From: Streptomyces sp. CNQ085
GTDB taxonomy: Bacteria > Actinomycetota > Actinomycetes > Streptomycetales > Streptomycetaceae
DNA length: 50,494 nucleotides
NCBI RefSeq assembly: GCF_022614595.1
Contig: NZ_JAJFAU010000011.1
Span: forward strand, 5,728-56,221
Reading direction: 5' to 3'
Of this stretch, positions 15,118 through 26,063 are shown piece by piece. Positions within the stretch are counted from its first letter, which is position 1. The number at the start of each line of letters is the position of its first letter. The position numbers and the translations under genes were made by a program. Below the pieces are notes generated by a model, which was given only the letters and a program-made list of their open reading frames with translations, searched no databases and was not told the DNA's origin.

Positions 15118-16532
15118 GCGCCGCCCGCCGGCGCGGAGAGCGGCGAGTCCGCCCGGACCGGTGCGAGTGAGGCCGCACGGGCCCTGGGCGCCGGGAGGGT
15201 TCCGAAGGAGCCGGGCGGACCGGGGTACGGCGCGGGCCGCCGCAGCGCGCGTACGGTCAGGACGGCGGCGAGGACGAGCAGCGCCGCGCCGGCTGCCGGA
15301 TAGACCGCCGACAGGGCCGTCTGCACACCGCTCTGGCGCAGCTCGAAACGCTCCGCCGGGGAACCGTGCGGCACCCACCACAGGGCGTACGAGCAGAACA
15401 GCAGCGCCGTCACGGCCGTGCCCGTCCACCACGGCGCACTGCCGCGGCGCAGCGCCTCCGAGCCCAGCAGCAGCACGGCCGGCACGCACCACACCCAGTG
15501 GTGCGACCACGAGACGGGGCTGACCAGGAGCGCGGCACAGGCGACGCAGACGGCGGCCCAGGCGTGCGCGGAGGGCAGCCGGCGCGGGCCGGCGAGGGCC
15601 GCGGCCACCGCGACGGCGAGCCCCGCCAGGGCCGCCGCGACGGCGAGGAGCGCCCAGCCGGTACCGGGTTCGGCCGTGTGCAGCAACCGCGCCAGGACAC
15701 CGCGCAGCGACTGGTTGGCGGTGTCCTCGACCCGGCCGACGCGCTCGGGCGAGAAGACCGCCTCGGTCCAGAAGTTCCGGGAGTCCCGAGGCAGCACCAG
15801 CACCGCCAGCACGACCGTTCCGGTGAACGCGCCCGAGGCGACGGCGGCCCGGCGCAGCCAGTGGTTCCACAGCCGTGCCGGGCCGCCGGCGAGCCGCCTC
15901 CGCCGCCAGGCCAGCGTCAGCCCGCACAGGGCCAGGAACACCGCGAACAGGGCAGGGGTCAGTTTGATCCCGGCGGCGACCCCGATGCCGACACCGGCCC
16001 ATCGGTGCCCCGCGCGCCGGGACAGGTCCCACAGCACCAGCACCGCCAGCAGCAGGTTGATCTGGCCGTACCGCAGCGTCGTCCACACCGGTTCGCACCA
16101 GACGGTGACCGCCGACAGGGCCAGGGCGGCGGCCGGGCGCGGCAGGTTCAGCGGACGTCCGGTCAGCCGCAGCGACAGGTGGACCAGGGTGACCAGCAGG
16201 ACGAGATTCGCCCCGGTCGCCATCAGCCGCATGGTGGGCACGTCGACGAGGGTCAGGGGTATGAACAGCAGCGCGGCGAACGGCGGGTAGGTCATGGGCA
16301 GTTCGGCGTGCGTGGCACGCATCGCGTAGAGGTCGCCGCCGGTGCGGGCCGTCCAGCCCTCGGCCCGGTAGACCATCAGGTCGATCATGGAGACGTTCGC
16401 CGCGCTCTGCGCCGCCAGGAAGGCGGTGAAGGAGACCAGGCAGCACACGGCCGCGAGCAGTGTGGACCGCTTCAGCAGGTACGCCCGAGCCACGGGGAAC
16501 CGGCGGTCGGCGGTCAACTGCGGCGTACTCAC
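15096..16532 (-). CDS. GT87-type integral-membrane mannosyltransferase-like protein
   Basis: A 478-residue multi-pass membrane protein. After a first helix (STLLAAVCCLVSFTAFLAAQ) it has SMIDLMVYRAEGW, in which the Asp and Tyr match the DxxVY motif of polyprenol-phosphate-mannose-dependent GT87 enzymes, and PMTYPPFAALLFIPL, also typical. About ten further hydrophobic segments follow and the C-terminus is soluble. Such enzymes extend lipoglycans or glycoproteins outside the membrane. I chose the GTG at 16532, which has GGAG six nt upstream, over the GTG at 16586. It overlaps the convergent zinc-ribbon gene by 22 bp. Donor and acceptor are unknown. Confidence 0.82.
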   Translation of the reverse strand: MSTPQLTADRRFPVARAYLLKRSTLLAAVCCLVSFTAFLAAQSAANVSMIDLMVYRAEGWTARTGGDLYAMRATHAELPMTYPPFAALLFIPLTLVDVPTMRLMATGANLVLLVTLVHLSLRLTGRPLNLPRPAAALALSAVTVWCEPVWTTLRYGQINLLLAVLVLWDLSRRAGHRWAGVGIGVAAGIKLTPALFAVFLALCGLTLAWRRRRLAGGPARLWNHWLRRAAVASGAFTGTVVLAVLVLPRDSRNFWTEAVFSPERVGRVEDTANQSLRGVLARLLHTAEPGTGWALLAVAAALAGLAVAVAAALAGPRRLPSAHAWAAVCVACAALLVSPVSWSHHWVWCVPAVLLLGSEALRRGSAPWWTGTAVTALLFCSYALWWVPHGSPAERFELRQSGVQTALSAVYPAAGAALLVLAAVLTVRALRRPAPYPGPPGSFGTLPAPRARAASLAPVRADSPLSAPAGGAQAATKE

Positions 16533-16718
16533 GGGCGGCTCCGGGTCCTGGCTGTGACGGTCGTCGGGACGGGCGGGATCCTCCACGGGCCGGTCGGCCG
16601 GCCGTGTGCGTGGACGTGCGCGCGGGCGCGGCCGGTTGCCCGGACGCGGCGGGGAAGCGTGTACGGGCGTGGAGGTTACGACAGTACCCGGGCGGCCGTG
16701 ACCTACCCGTTATGGGAT

Positions 16719-16749
16719 TTGGCGAAGGGTGCTCCGTGGCGTGTACAGT
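16719..16749 (+). promoter_or_regulatory. Candidate promoter of tRNA-Ala copy 2
   Basis: TTGGCG (16719-16724) and TACAGT (16744-16749) with a 19-nt spacer lie 35 nt before the tRNA gene. Both boxes fit the housekeeping Streptomyces pattern. Confidence 0.5.
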
Positions 16750-16784
16750 AGGCACCGCCGCCGCGGGGACGCGGCGGACGACGA

Positions 16785-16857
<73 letters not shown>

Positions 16858-16868
16858 CAGCGATGAGA

Positions 16869-16898
16869 GAGCGGGTCGCCCGGATGGGCGGCCCGCTC
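16869..16898 (+). terminator. Terminator after tRNA-Ala copy 2
   Basis: GAGCGGG-T-CGCCC (16869-16881) pairs with GGGCG-G-CCCGCTC (16886-16898) around GGAT, with one G-T pair in the stem. Confidence 0.7.
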
Positions 16899-16947
16899 CC
16901 GTCCGTCCGGGGTCCGGTTGGACGCCGGGGCCGCAGCGGCCTTGCGG

Positions 16948-16953
16948 TACCCT
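16948..16953 (+). promoter_or_regulatory. -10 box of the leuS leader promoter
   Basis: TACCCT lies 6 nt before the ATG of the leucine-rich leader peptide, so the leader peptide is probably translated from a leaderless transcript. No clear -35 box is visible. Confidence 0.55.
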
Positions 16954-16959
16954 GACGAC

Positions 16960-16998
16960 ATGCGTGCCGTACGCCTTCTGCTTAGCGGGCCGCGCTGA
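16960..16998 (+). CDS. Leucine-rich leader peptide upstream of leuS (12 residues)
   Basis: ATG at 16960 opens MRAVRLLLSGPR and a TGA at 16996-16998. Three consecutive leucine codons (CTT CTG CTT) include the CTT codon, which is rare in this genome. That makes ribosome progress sensitive to charged leucyl-tRNA. It is followed at once by alternative stems and an intrinsic terminator, the arrangement of classical attenuation. The regulated gene is leucyl-tRNA synthetase, so the logic fits: low Leu-tRNA charging would raise leuS. Confidence 0.75.
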   Translation: MRAVRLLLSGPR

Positions 16999-17074
16999 AC
17001 CAGCGCCGACCCTCCGGTTCCGGTGAGGTCGGAATCAGCGCGGCATCCCCTCCTGTGTGAGGGGTCTTTTCGTT
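16992..17074 (+). promoter_or_regulatory. Transcription attenuator of leuS
   Basis: The leader RNA can form a first stem in which GCGCTGA (16992-16998, over the leader stop codon) pairs with TCAGCGC (17035-17041) and the inner CCGACC (17006-17011) pairs with GGTCGG (17027-17032). Downstream, CCCCTC (17047-17052) and GAGGGG (17059-17064) make a terminator stem followed by TCTTTTCGTTT. A U-rich tail is unusual in this genome and marks a true intrinsic terminator before the leuS start at 17129. The exact antiterminator pairing is not obvious by eye; GAGG at 17025-17028 could reach the CCTC of the terminator arm. Confidence 0.7.
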
Positions 17075-17128
17075 TACGGGCCGTGAGCCCTCCGCGGGCA
17101 GACGACGACCGATGGAGCTTAGAGGACG

Positions 17129-20017
<2,889 letters not shown>

Positions 20018-20045
20018 CCGTCCGGGCACGTACGCCGCCGTGCGT

Positions 20046-21254
20046 TCAGCCCTCCGTCGCTCCGGGGGCCGGTTCCCCTCCGGCCCCCGGCTCCGAACGC
20101 GCCGCCATGGCGAGCAGTTCGGCCAGATGCACGGCCTTCGTGCGGGAACGCGTACGGCGCAGCCCCTGCCGCAGCTGGCGCAGACAGCCGGGATTGACCG
20201 CCACCACGTAGTCCACGTCCAGCTTCCGCAGGGCCTCCAGCTTCGGGTCCAGCACGGCCCGGCTGTCGACCGGCCGCAGCATCGCGTACGTGCCGGCGGC
20301 GCCGCAGCAGTCGCCCGCGCCGGGCAGCTCGACGTAGTCGGCCACCGCGGCGACGAGTTCGCGGGGCGGGCGGGTCACACCCAGACCGTTGCGCAGATGG
20401 CAGGAGTCCTGGAGGGCCACCCGTGCCCGGCGCCCGCCGACCGTGACCAGGCCCGAGGGCCGGTGGCCGGCGTCCTCCAGGTACTCGCTCAGCTCCCTGA
20501 CGCGGTCGCGGCCCAGGTGGTGGGCGAGATGGGCGGCGCAGCCCCCGGAGGTGGTCACGACGGTGCCGGGCAGCCGCTCGCCGAGCGCGCGGGCCATCCC
20601 GGCGCCGCCGGCCGAGTCGCCGTTGTGGGCGTGCAGCGCGCCGCAACAGCCCTGCCCCGCGGGGACGGTGACCTCCGGCCGCAGCTCGCGCACGGCGCGT
20701 GAGACGGACGGGTACAGCCCGCGCTCGGCGCAGCCCAGCATCAGCGAGACCCGCCGCTCCCGCCCCGCGCGCACGAGGCCGCGGGCGGCACGGCGGTCGC
20801 GGGCGTGGCGCCGCACCAGCCCCTGCGTCCGCAGCAGCCACGGCCGGGACACAGCGGCCGTCAGCAGACGGACGATCAGGGGCCGGGCGCGCCCCTGCCA
20901 CTGGTGGTCGCGCCACTGCTCCAGCAGCCGCCCGTACTCCACGCCCGCCGGGCAGACCGGCTCGCAGGCCCGGCATCCCAGGCAGAACGACGACTCCTCG
21001 GCCAGGGTGGGATCGTCCGGGGCGAGGTCGCCGGACTCCAGCGCCCGCATCAGGGTGATACGGCCGCGCGGGGAGGAGGGCTCCTGGCGGGTGAGGGCGT
21101 AGGTGGGGCAGGCGGGCAGGCAGAACCCACAGGAGATGCAGCGGTCGAGCAGCGCCTTGTCGAAGACGCCCAGGCCCTCGCCCCGTCCGGCGGCGGGACC
21201 GGGAGAGGGCGCTGGACCGGGGCGGCGAGCGGGAGGGGGTGCGCAGTCGGTCAT
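20046..21254 (-). CDS. Glycolate/lactate oxidase iron-sulfur subunit (GlcF-like)
   Basis: A 402-residue iron-sulfur protein. Two 4Fe-4S ferredoxin clusters are visible: CISCGFCLPACPTY near residue 39 and CLGCRACEPVCPAG near residue 90. Two cysteine-rich (CCG) domains follow, with GQGCCGALHAHNGD near 200 and DSCHLRNG ... GDCCGAAGTYAML near 285-325. This is the layout of GlcF and related heterodisulfide-reductase-like electron-transfer subunits. The partner FAD subunit is encoded directly upstream (its stop at 21300 is 45 nt before this ATG), so they form a two-gene operon oxidising a 2-hydroxy acid and passing electrons to the quinone pool. Substrate (glycolate, L- or D-lactate) cannot be fixed. 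Confidence 0.87.
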   Translation of the reverse strand: MTDCAPPPARRPGPAPSPGPAAGRGEGLGVFDKALLDRCISCGFCLPACPTYALTRQEPSSPRGRITLMRALESGDLAPDDPTLAEESSFCLGCRACEPVCPAGVEYGRLLEQWRDHQWQGRARPLIVRLLTAAVSRPWLLRTQGLVRRHARDRRAARGLVRAGRERRVSLMLGCAERGLYPSVSRAVRELRPEVTVPAGQGCCGALHAHNGDSAGGAGMARALGERLPGTVVTTSGGCAAHLAHHLGRDRVRELSEYLEDAGHRPSGLVTVGGRRARVALQDSCHLRNGLGVTRPPRELVAAVADYVELPGAGDCCGAAGTYAMLRPVDSRAVLDPKLEALRKLDVDYVVAVNPGCLRQLRQGLRRTRSRTKAVHLAELLAMAARSEPGAGGEPAPGATEG

Positions 21255-21299
21255 CGGTGTTCCTCCGTGGACGCCCCGCCGTCGGGCGGGGAGGGAGTC

Positions 21300-22724
21300 T
21301 CAGGATCCGAGCTTTCCCGGGTTGAGGATGCCCGCCGGGTCGAAGGCCTTCTTGATGCGGCGCAGCAGTGCGACCTGCTCGTCCCCGATCCGGTCGGCCA
21401 GGTAGGGCAGCTTGGCGGCGCCCACGCCGTGCTCGCCGGTGATGGTGCCGTCCAGGGCGATGGCGGCCGCGAAGATCTCGGTGAACGCCCGGTGGGCGCG
21501 GTCGGCCCCCTCTCCGTCGTCGGGGTCGAGTACGCAGGTGGGGTGGAGGTTGCCGTCCCCGGCGTGTCCGAAGGTGGCGATCCGCAGGCCGTGGCGGTCG
21601 GCGATCCCGTCGATGCGGTCCACCATCTCGGCGAGCCTGTGGCGGGGCACGGTGGCGTCCTCCAGGATCGTCAGCGAACCCAGCCGGGAGAGCGCCGGCA
21701 GCGAGCAGCGGCGGGCGGCGAGCAGGGCGTCGGCACGGGCGACGTCCTCGGCGAGGGTGACCTCCAGGGCCCCGGAGCCCTCGCACACCTCCCCGATGCG
21801 TGTGAGGCTGCCCGCCACGGTGCGCCTCGACCCGTCGTCGCCGAAGAGCAGCAGCGCCCCGGCGTCCCGCCGCAGGCCGAGCCCGGCGAACTCCTCGACG
21901 GCCGAGACGCACTTGCGGTCCAGGAACTCCATCGTGGCCGGGACGATCCCGTCGGCGATGACGGCCGCGACCGCCCGGGAGGCGTCGGAGAGGGAGTCGA
22001 AGTAGGCGACCCCGGTGCCGGTCTCCTCGGGAGCGGGCAGCAGGGCCACGGTGGCCTCGGTGATCACCGCGAGAGTGCCCTCCGAGCCGGTCAGCAGCCG
22101 GGTGAGGTCGTAGCCGGCCACGTCCTTCCACAGCCGGCCGCCGGTGCGGACGACCTCCCCGGTGGGCAGGACGGCCTCCAGGCCGAGCACGTGGTTGCGG
22201 GTGACGCCGTACTTCAGGCCGCGCAGGCCGCCGGCGCAGGTCGCCACGTTGCCGCCGATGGTGGAGACGGTGCGGCTGCCGGGGTCGGGGGCGTACAGCA
22301 GGCCCTCGTGCGCCGCCGCGTCCGCCAGCGTGGCTGTGGTCACCCCGGGCTGGACGCGGGCCAGCAGTTCGGCGGGGCTGACCTCCAGGATCCGGTCCAG
22401 TCGGGTGAGCACCATGACGATGCCGCCGCGCAGGGGCACGGTGGCGGCGCACAGGTTGGAGCCCGCGCCGCGCGGTACGACCGGTACGCCCCGCTCGGTG
22501 GCGTACCGCAGGATCGCGGCGACCTCCGTGGTGCTGCCGGGCAGCACCACGGCCTGCGGCCGGGCGTGGAACAGGGGGGTGGCGTCACGGGCGTAGGCGG
22601 TCAGCGCTCCGTCGTCGGTCCTGACGTGGCGGCGTCCCACGATGGCGGCCAGGTCCCCGGCCAGGTCCCCGGGCGGCTCTCCGGGCAGGCCGCCGGCGGG
22701 GTCCGTCTCCGCGCGCGTGTGCAT
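21300..22724 (-). CDS. FAD-linked 2-hydroxyacid oxidase subunit (GlcD-like)
   Basis: A 474-residue flavoprotein of the FAD_binding_4/FAD-oxidase_C type. The FAD-binding half has VVPRGAGSNLCAATVPLRGG near residue 90 and STIGGNVATCAGGLRGLKYG near 155; the substrate half ends with HAGDGNLHPTCVLD, TGEHGVGAAKLPYL and PAGILNPGKLGS. These are standard for GlcD and D-lactate dehydrogenases. I chose the ATG at 22724; a longer open frame to 22898 is Arg/Pro-rich and unlikely. It is transcribed with the GlcF-like gene and diverges from the gene at 22973. Confidence 0.9.
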   Translation of the reverse strand: MHTRAETDPAGGLPGEPPGDLAGDLAAIVGRRHVRTDDGALTAYARDATPLFHARPQAVVLPGSTTEVAAILRYATERGVPVVPRGAGSNLCAATVPLRGGIVMVLTRLDRILEVSPAELLARVQPGVTTATLADAAAHEGLLYAPDPGSRTVSTIGGNVATCAGGLRGLKYGVTRNHVLGLEAVLPTGEVVRTGGRLWKDVAGYDLTRLLTGSEGTLAVITEATVALLPAPEETGTGVAYFDSLSDASRAVAAVIADGIVPATMEFLDRKCVSAVEEFAGLGLRRDAGALLLFGDDGSRRTVAGSLTRIGEVCEGSGALEVTLAEDVARADALLAARRCSLPALSRLGSLTILEDATVPRHRLAEMVDRIDGIADRHGLRIATFGHAGDGNLHPTCVLDPDDGEGADRAHRAFTEIFAAAIALDGTITGEHGVGAAKLPYLADRIGDEQVALLRRIKKAFDPAGILNPGKLGS

Positions 22725-22875
22725 GGTCGCACCACCGTCCAGTCCGACTACGGGCGTGGACCGACGGTAGACCAGCCGGCGGACGGCGGCGAGAAGGCGG
22801 GCGGAGCGGGAGGACCGGACCGTTCCAGGAGGCGGCCGGTAGACCGGGGCGGATACGGGGCATTTCCGGCCCAAC

Positions 22876-22907
22876 GGAACCCGGTGCCGGCCCCGCACGT
22901 TTATCCT
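22876..22907 (+). promoter_or_regulatory. Candidate promoter, ECF-sigma-like, with overlapping -10 box
   Basis: GGAACC (22876-22881) and CGTT (22898-22901) are separated by 16 nt, the pattern of many extracytoplasmic-function sigma promoters. TATCCT (22902-22907) immediately after also fits a general TAnnnT -10 box. It lies upstream of the membrane coiled-coil gene at 22973. Confidence 0.4.
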
Positions 22908-22917
22908 GGGAGGACTA

Positions 22918-22945
22918 CCGCCTCCTCCGGGCCCGGAGGAGGCGG
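22918..22945. repeat. 28-bp perfect palindrome in the 5' untranslated region
   Basis: CCGCCTCCTCCGGG (22918-22931) is followed at once by its exact reverse complement CCCGGAGGAGGCGG (22932-22945). It begins 10 nt after the candidate -10 box and ends 27 nt before the GTG at 22973. It could be an operator for a dimeric repressor or a strong RNA hairpin that hides GGAGG-like sequence. Confidence 0.8.
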
Positions 22946-22972
22946 CACACCGGCTGACGAGGGAGCGGAGCT

Positions 22973-23722
22973 GTGGGGTTCGTCATCGGTCTGCTGGCCC
23001 TCCTCTTCGTGCTCTTCGTCGTCCTCGGCGCGGTCGCCACGGTGAAGACCGTGCGCGCGGTCAGGCGAGGCGTGGAGCGGACGGAGCAGCAGGTGCGCCG
23101 CACCGTCGAGGAGACCACGCTCAAGGCCCGCAGCGCCCAGCCGGGCCCGGTGGGTGAACTGGCCAGGGTACGGCTGGAACTGCGCGGCTCTCTGGACAGC
23201 ACGCGCCGGGCGCTGGAGACCGGAAGCCGGGACGACCCCTCGCTGGGCGAGGCGGCCGGTCTGCTCGACCGGCTCGACGAACACGCCCGCCGGCTCGACG
23301 GCGAGCTGCGGCTGCTGATGGAACGTGAGCCCGACCGCGGCCGGATCGCCGCCCGGCTCCCGGACGCGCGTGAACGCGCCGACCGCATCCGAGCCTCCGC
23401 CGACTCGCTGCGTTTCGCCGTGCAGGACCGGGCCCGGCACCACGACGAGGACGGGCTGAACGCGCTGAGTGAGCAGATCGAGATCGAGGCGGACGCACTG
23501 CGGCACTGGTCGGCTTCCGCCTCGGAGATCCCCGCTCCCGGAACCTCCGCCTCCCAGGCATCCGCCCCCGGGACTCCCACTTCTGGCGCCCAGGAACCGC
23601 GGACACCGGGCATCGAGGGCCCGAAGAGCGTCCCGCGCGGGCACACGGCGGAATCCGGCGCCGGTCTCACCAAGGACCCCGGACCGGAGTTCGGCAACGG
23701 CCGCCCGCAGAGCGCGTCATGA
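22973..23722 (+). CDS. Membrane-anchored coiled-coil protein, function unknown
   Basis: A 249-residue protein with an N-terminal helix (residues 2-24, GFVIGLLALLFVLFVVLGAV) and then long charged helices rich in Arg, Glu, Ala and Leu up to about residue 180. The regular spacing of leucines suggests coiled coils. The last 65 residues are Ser/Pro/Ala-rich and disordered. The cytoplasmic side is probably the long part. The GTG at 22973 has GGGAGCGGAG upstream. I do not recognise a family; envelope-linked scaffolds of this shape are common in actinobacteria. A 28-bp palindrome lies in its leader. Confidence 0.7.
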   Translation: MGFVIGLLALLFVLFVVLGAVATVKTVRAVRRGVERTEQQVRRTVEETTLKARSAQPGPVGELARVRLELRGSLDSTRRALETGSRDDPSLGEAAGLLDRLDEHARRLDGELRLLMEREPDRGRIAARLPDARERADRIRASADSLRFAVQDRARHHDEDGLNALSEQIEIEADALRHWSASASEIPAPGTSASQASAPGTPTSGAQEPRTPGIEGPKSVPRGHTAESGAGLTKDPGPEFGNGRPQSAS

Positions 23723-23868
23723 GCCCCGCCCGGCCCACCCGGCTCGTCCACCCCGCTCGCCCGTGCCGCACCGCTGCGGAAGGCCGCTGAACGGTCCGCC
23801 GGGCAGTGGGCCGCGATGTCCGGGACCGCGGCGCACCGCTCGCTTCGCCCCGGCGGGGAGGAGCCCGG

Positions 23869-23874
23869 TAATCT
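23869..23874 (+). promoter_or_regulatory. -10 box of a probable leaderless degV promoter
   Basis: TAATCT ends 7 nt before the ATG at 23882. Confidence 0.5.
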
Positions 23875-23881
23875 CCGCCCC

Positions 23882-24760
23882 ATGTCCCGCCATGTCGCGA
23901 TCGTCACCGATTCCACGGCCTACCTGCCACAGGCGGCACTGGAACACCACCGCATCACCTCGGTGCCGCTGACCGTGGTGCTGGGCGACCGGGCTCTGGA
24001 GGAGGGCACCGAGCTCTCCGCCCGCTCGCTGGCCGAGGCCCTTCGGAAACGGCGGTCCGTGACCACATCCCGCCCCGGTCCGCAGGTGTTCGCCGAGGCC
24101 TACCGCTCCATCGCGAGGGAGCCGGGGGTGGAGGGCATCGTCTCCCTCCACCTGTCGGCCGAGCTCTCCGGCACCTACGACGCGGCCATGGCCGCCGCGC
24201 GCGAGGCGCCCGTACCGGTGCGGGTGGCGGACACCGGCATGGTGGCGATGGCGCTGGGCTTCTGCGCCCTGGCCGCGGCCGAGGCCGCCGAGGCGGGCGG
24301 CACGCTGGACGAGACGGTCGCCGCGGCCCGGCAGCGGGCCGAGGGAACCTCCGCGTTCTTCTGCGTGGACACCCTGGAGTACCTGCGGCGCGGCGGACGC
24401 ATCGGCGCGGCCCGGGCCCTGCTGGGCTCGGCCCTGGCGGTGAAACCGCTGCTGGAGCTGGAGGACGGCCGTATCGGCATGCTGGAGAAGGTCCGCACCG
24501 CCTCCCGCGCCGTCGCCCGCCTGGAGGAGATCGTGGCGGAGCGGGCGGGCGGCGCCGATGTGGACATCGCCGTCCACCACCTGTCGGCCGCGGACCGGGC
24601 CGAGAAGCTCGCGCAGCGGCTCCGCACCCGGCTGCCGGGGCTTGGGGAGCTGCACGTCAGCGAGGTGGGAGCGGTCATCGGCGCGCACACGGGACCTGGG
24701 CTGCTGGGCGTTGTGGTGTCACTCCGGCAGGTGACGGAGTTGTCCACAACCGGCCGGTAG
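23882..24760 (+). CDS. DegV-family fatty-acid-binding protein
   Basis: A 292-residue protein with the DegV start VAIVTDSTAYLP, the phosphate/lipid-contact motif TSRPGPQVFAEAY near residue 62, SLHLSAELSGTYDAA near 85, VDTLEYLRRGGRIG near 162 and the C-terminal IGAHTGPGLLGVVV. DegV (FakB-like) proteins hold a fatty acid for phosphorylation by a FakA kinase; no fakA is visible in this window. The ATG at 23882 is probably leaderless. It is followed by comEA. Confidence 0.92.
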   Translation: MSRHVAIVTDSTAYLPQAALEHHRITSVPLTVVLGDRALEEGTELSARSLAEALRKRRSVTTSRPGPQVFAEAYRSIAREPGVEGIVSLHLSAELSGTYDAAMAAAREAPVPVRVADTGMVAMALGFCALAAAEAAEAGGTLDETVAAARQRAEGTSAFFCVDTLEYLRRGGRIGAARALLGSALAVKPLLELEDGRIGMLEKVRTASRAVARLEEIVAERAGGADVDIAVHHLSAADRAEKLAQRLRTRLPGLGELHVSEVGAVIGAHTGPGLLGVVVSLRQVTELSTTGR

Positions 24761-24804
24761 TCCACGGAGAAAGGCCGTGCCCGGACGGGACGGGCGCTCC
24801 CACC

Positions 24805-24810
24805 TACCGT
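24805..24810 (+). promoter_or_regulatory. -10 box of a candidate comEA promoter
   Basis: TACCGT ends 8 nt before the ATG at 24819, consistent with a near-leaderless start. Confidence 0.4.
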
Positions 24811-24818
24811 CGGGCGGC

Positions 24819-26063
24819 ATGAGCACCCCACCACGCCCGCGGCCGCGCACTCCGGCCCCCCGCACCTCCACCGCCCCCCGTTCCCTCACCCGCCCGCCTC
24901 TGCGCCCCCTGGCGGCGGGCCCCGGCCGCCATCGGGGCCCCGGCGGGGGCACCCCGTACGCGGGGCGGCACGGGCGCCGGCGGACATCCCGGCGGACCGC
25001 CGAGGCGGCGCCCCTGAGGGCCCGCGCGGGAGCGCTGCTCGGGGAGATCCCACCGCCCCCCGCCTCGGAGCCGGAGCCGGTGCCGCACGATCCCGGCGCC
25101 GGCGGACCGCACGCCACGTTGTCGCGGACGGAGGCCGTCACGGCCGCACGCGACGCGGTCCGGCAGGCGCAAACCGCCCGTCTGGCGGCGGAGCGCTCGC
25201 GGGGGCGGACGGCGGAGCGGGCGCCGGTGCCGCCTCAGACCGCCCCCGGCCCCGCTTCCGCCCCCGGCCCGGGTGGTGCGCGCGCCCCCGGGGCCGAGCC
25301 GGACACCGCCCCCGAGGGCCCGACCCGGCGCGCACGGCTGGCGGAGGCCGTGCGGGACAGGCTGCCGCTGTGGGTACGTACGCGGTGCGGGGTGGAGCCG
25401 CGCACGCTGGCCGCGCTCGCCCTGACCCTGGCCGTGGCCCTGGGCTTCGCCGCGCACCACTTCTGGAACGGGCGTCCGCAGACGGTACAGGCGCCGCCGG
25501 TGGAGTCGGCCTCCCGCTCGCGTCCCGCGCCTTCCCCGGCCCCTCCCACGGCGCCCGTCCTCGCCCCGGCGCCCGCGGCGGCTCCGGGCACGGCTTCCGG
25601 CGCGGCTCCCGGGGGAGGGACGCTGCTGGTGGACGTGGCGGGCGAGGTCCGCAGGCCCGGGGTCCACCGGCTGCCGGCGGGCGCCAGGGTGGCCGACGCC
25701 CTGCGGGCCGCAGGTGGCATCCGGCCGGGCACCGACCTCCACGGACTCAACCGCGCCCGGCCGCTGGCCGACGGCGAGCAGATCGTCGTCGGGGAGCCCC
25801 CCACGGCGCCCGCCGCGGGTCCGCCTGTCCCCGGTGCGCCCGCCGCGGCCGGAGGCGGCCCGGCGGCGGGCGCACCGATCAGCCTCAACTCCGCCACGGC
25901 CGAGCAGCTCGACACGCTCCCCGGCATCGGGCCCGTGATGGCCCGGCGCATCATCGACCACCGCACCGGGCGCGGCGGCTTCTCCTCCGTCGAGGAACTC
26001 CGCGAGGTCAGCGGAATCGGGGAACGCCGCTTCGCCGAGCTGAAGCCACTGGTCGGGCCGTGA
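24819..26063 (+). CDS. comEA: ComEA-like DNA-binding membrane protein
   Basis: A 414-residue protein. The first 190 residues are Pro/Arg/Ala-rich and probably disordered. One membrane helix lies near 195-215 (TLAALALTLAVALGFAAHHFW). Outside are an SLBB domain (LLVDVAGEVRRPGVHRLPAG, about 268-330) and a double helix-hairpin-helix domain at the end (SLNSATAEQLDTLPGIGPVM and LREVSGIGERRFAELKPL). HhH binds double-stranded DNA without sequence preference. The fold and the next gene (comEC, overlapping by 4 nt as GTGA) mark it as the DNA receptor of an uptake machine. The long N-terminus is unusual compared with the short Bacillus ComEA. Confidence 0.9.
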   Translation: MSTPPRPRPRTPAPRTSTAPRSLTRPPLRPLAAGPGRHRGPGGGTPYAGRHGRRRTSRRTAEAAPLRARAGALLGEIPPPPASEPEPVPHDPGAGGPHATLSRTEAVTAARDAVRQAQTARLAAERSRGRTAERAPVPPQTAPGPASAPGPGGARAPGAEPDTAPEGPTRRARLAEAVRDRLPLWVRTRCGVEPRTLAALALTLAVALGFAAHHFWNGRPQTVQAPPVESASRSRPAPSPAPPTAPVLAPAPAAAPGTASGAAPGGGTLLVDVAGEVRRPGVHRLPAGARVADALRAAGGIRPGTDLHGLNRARPLADGEQIVVGEPPTAPAAGPPVPGAPAAAGGGPAAGAPISLNSATAEQLDTLPGIGPVMARRIIDHRTGRGGFSSVEELREVSGIGERRFAELKPLVGP

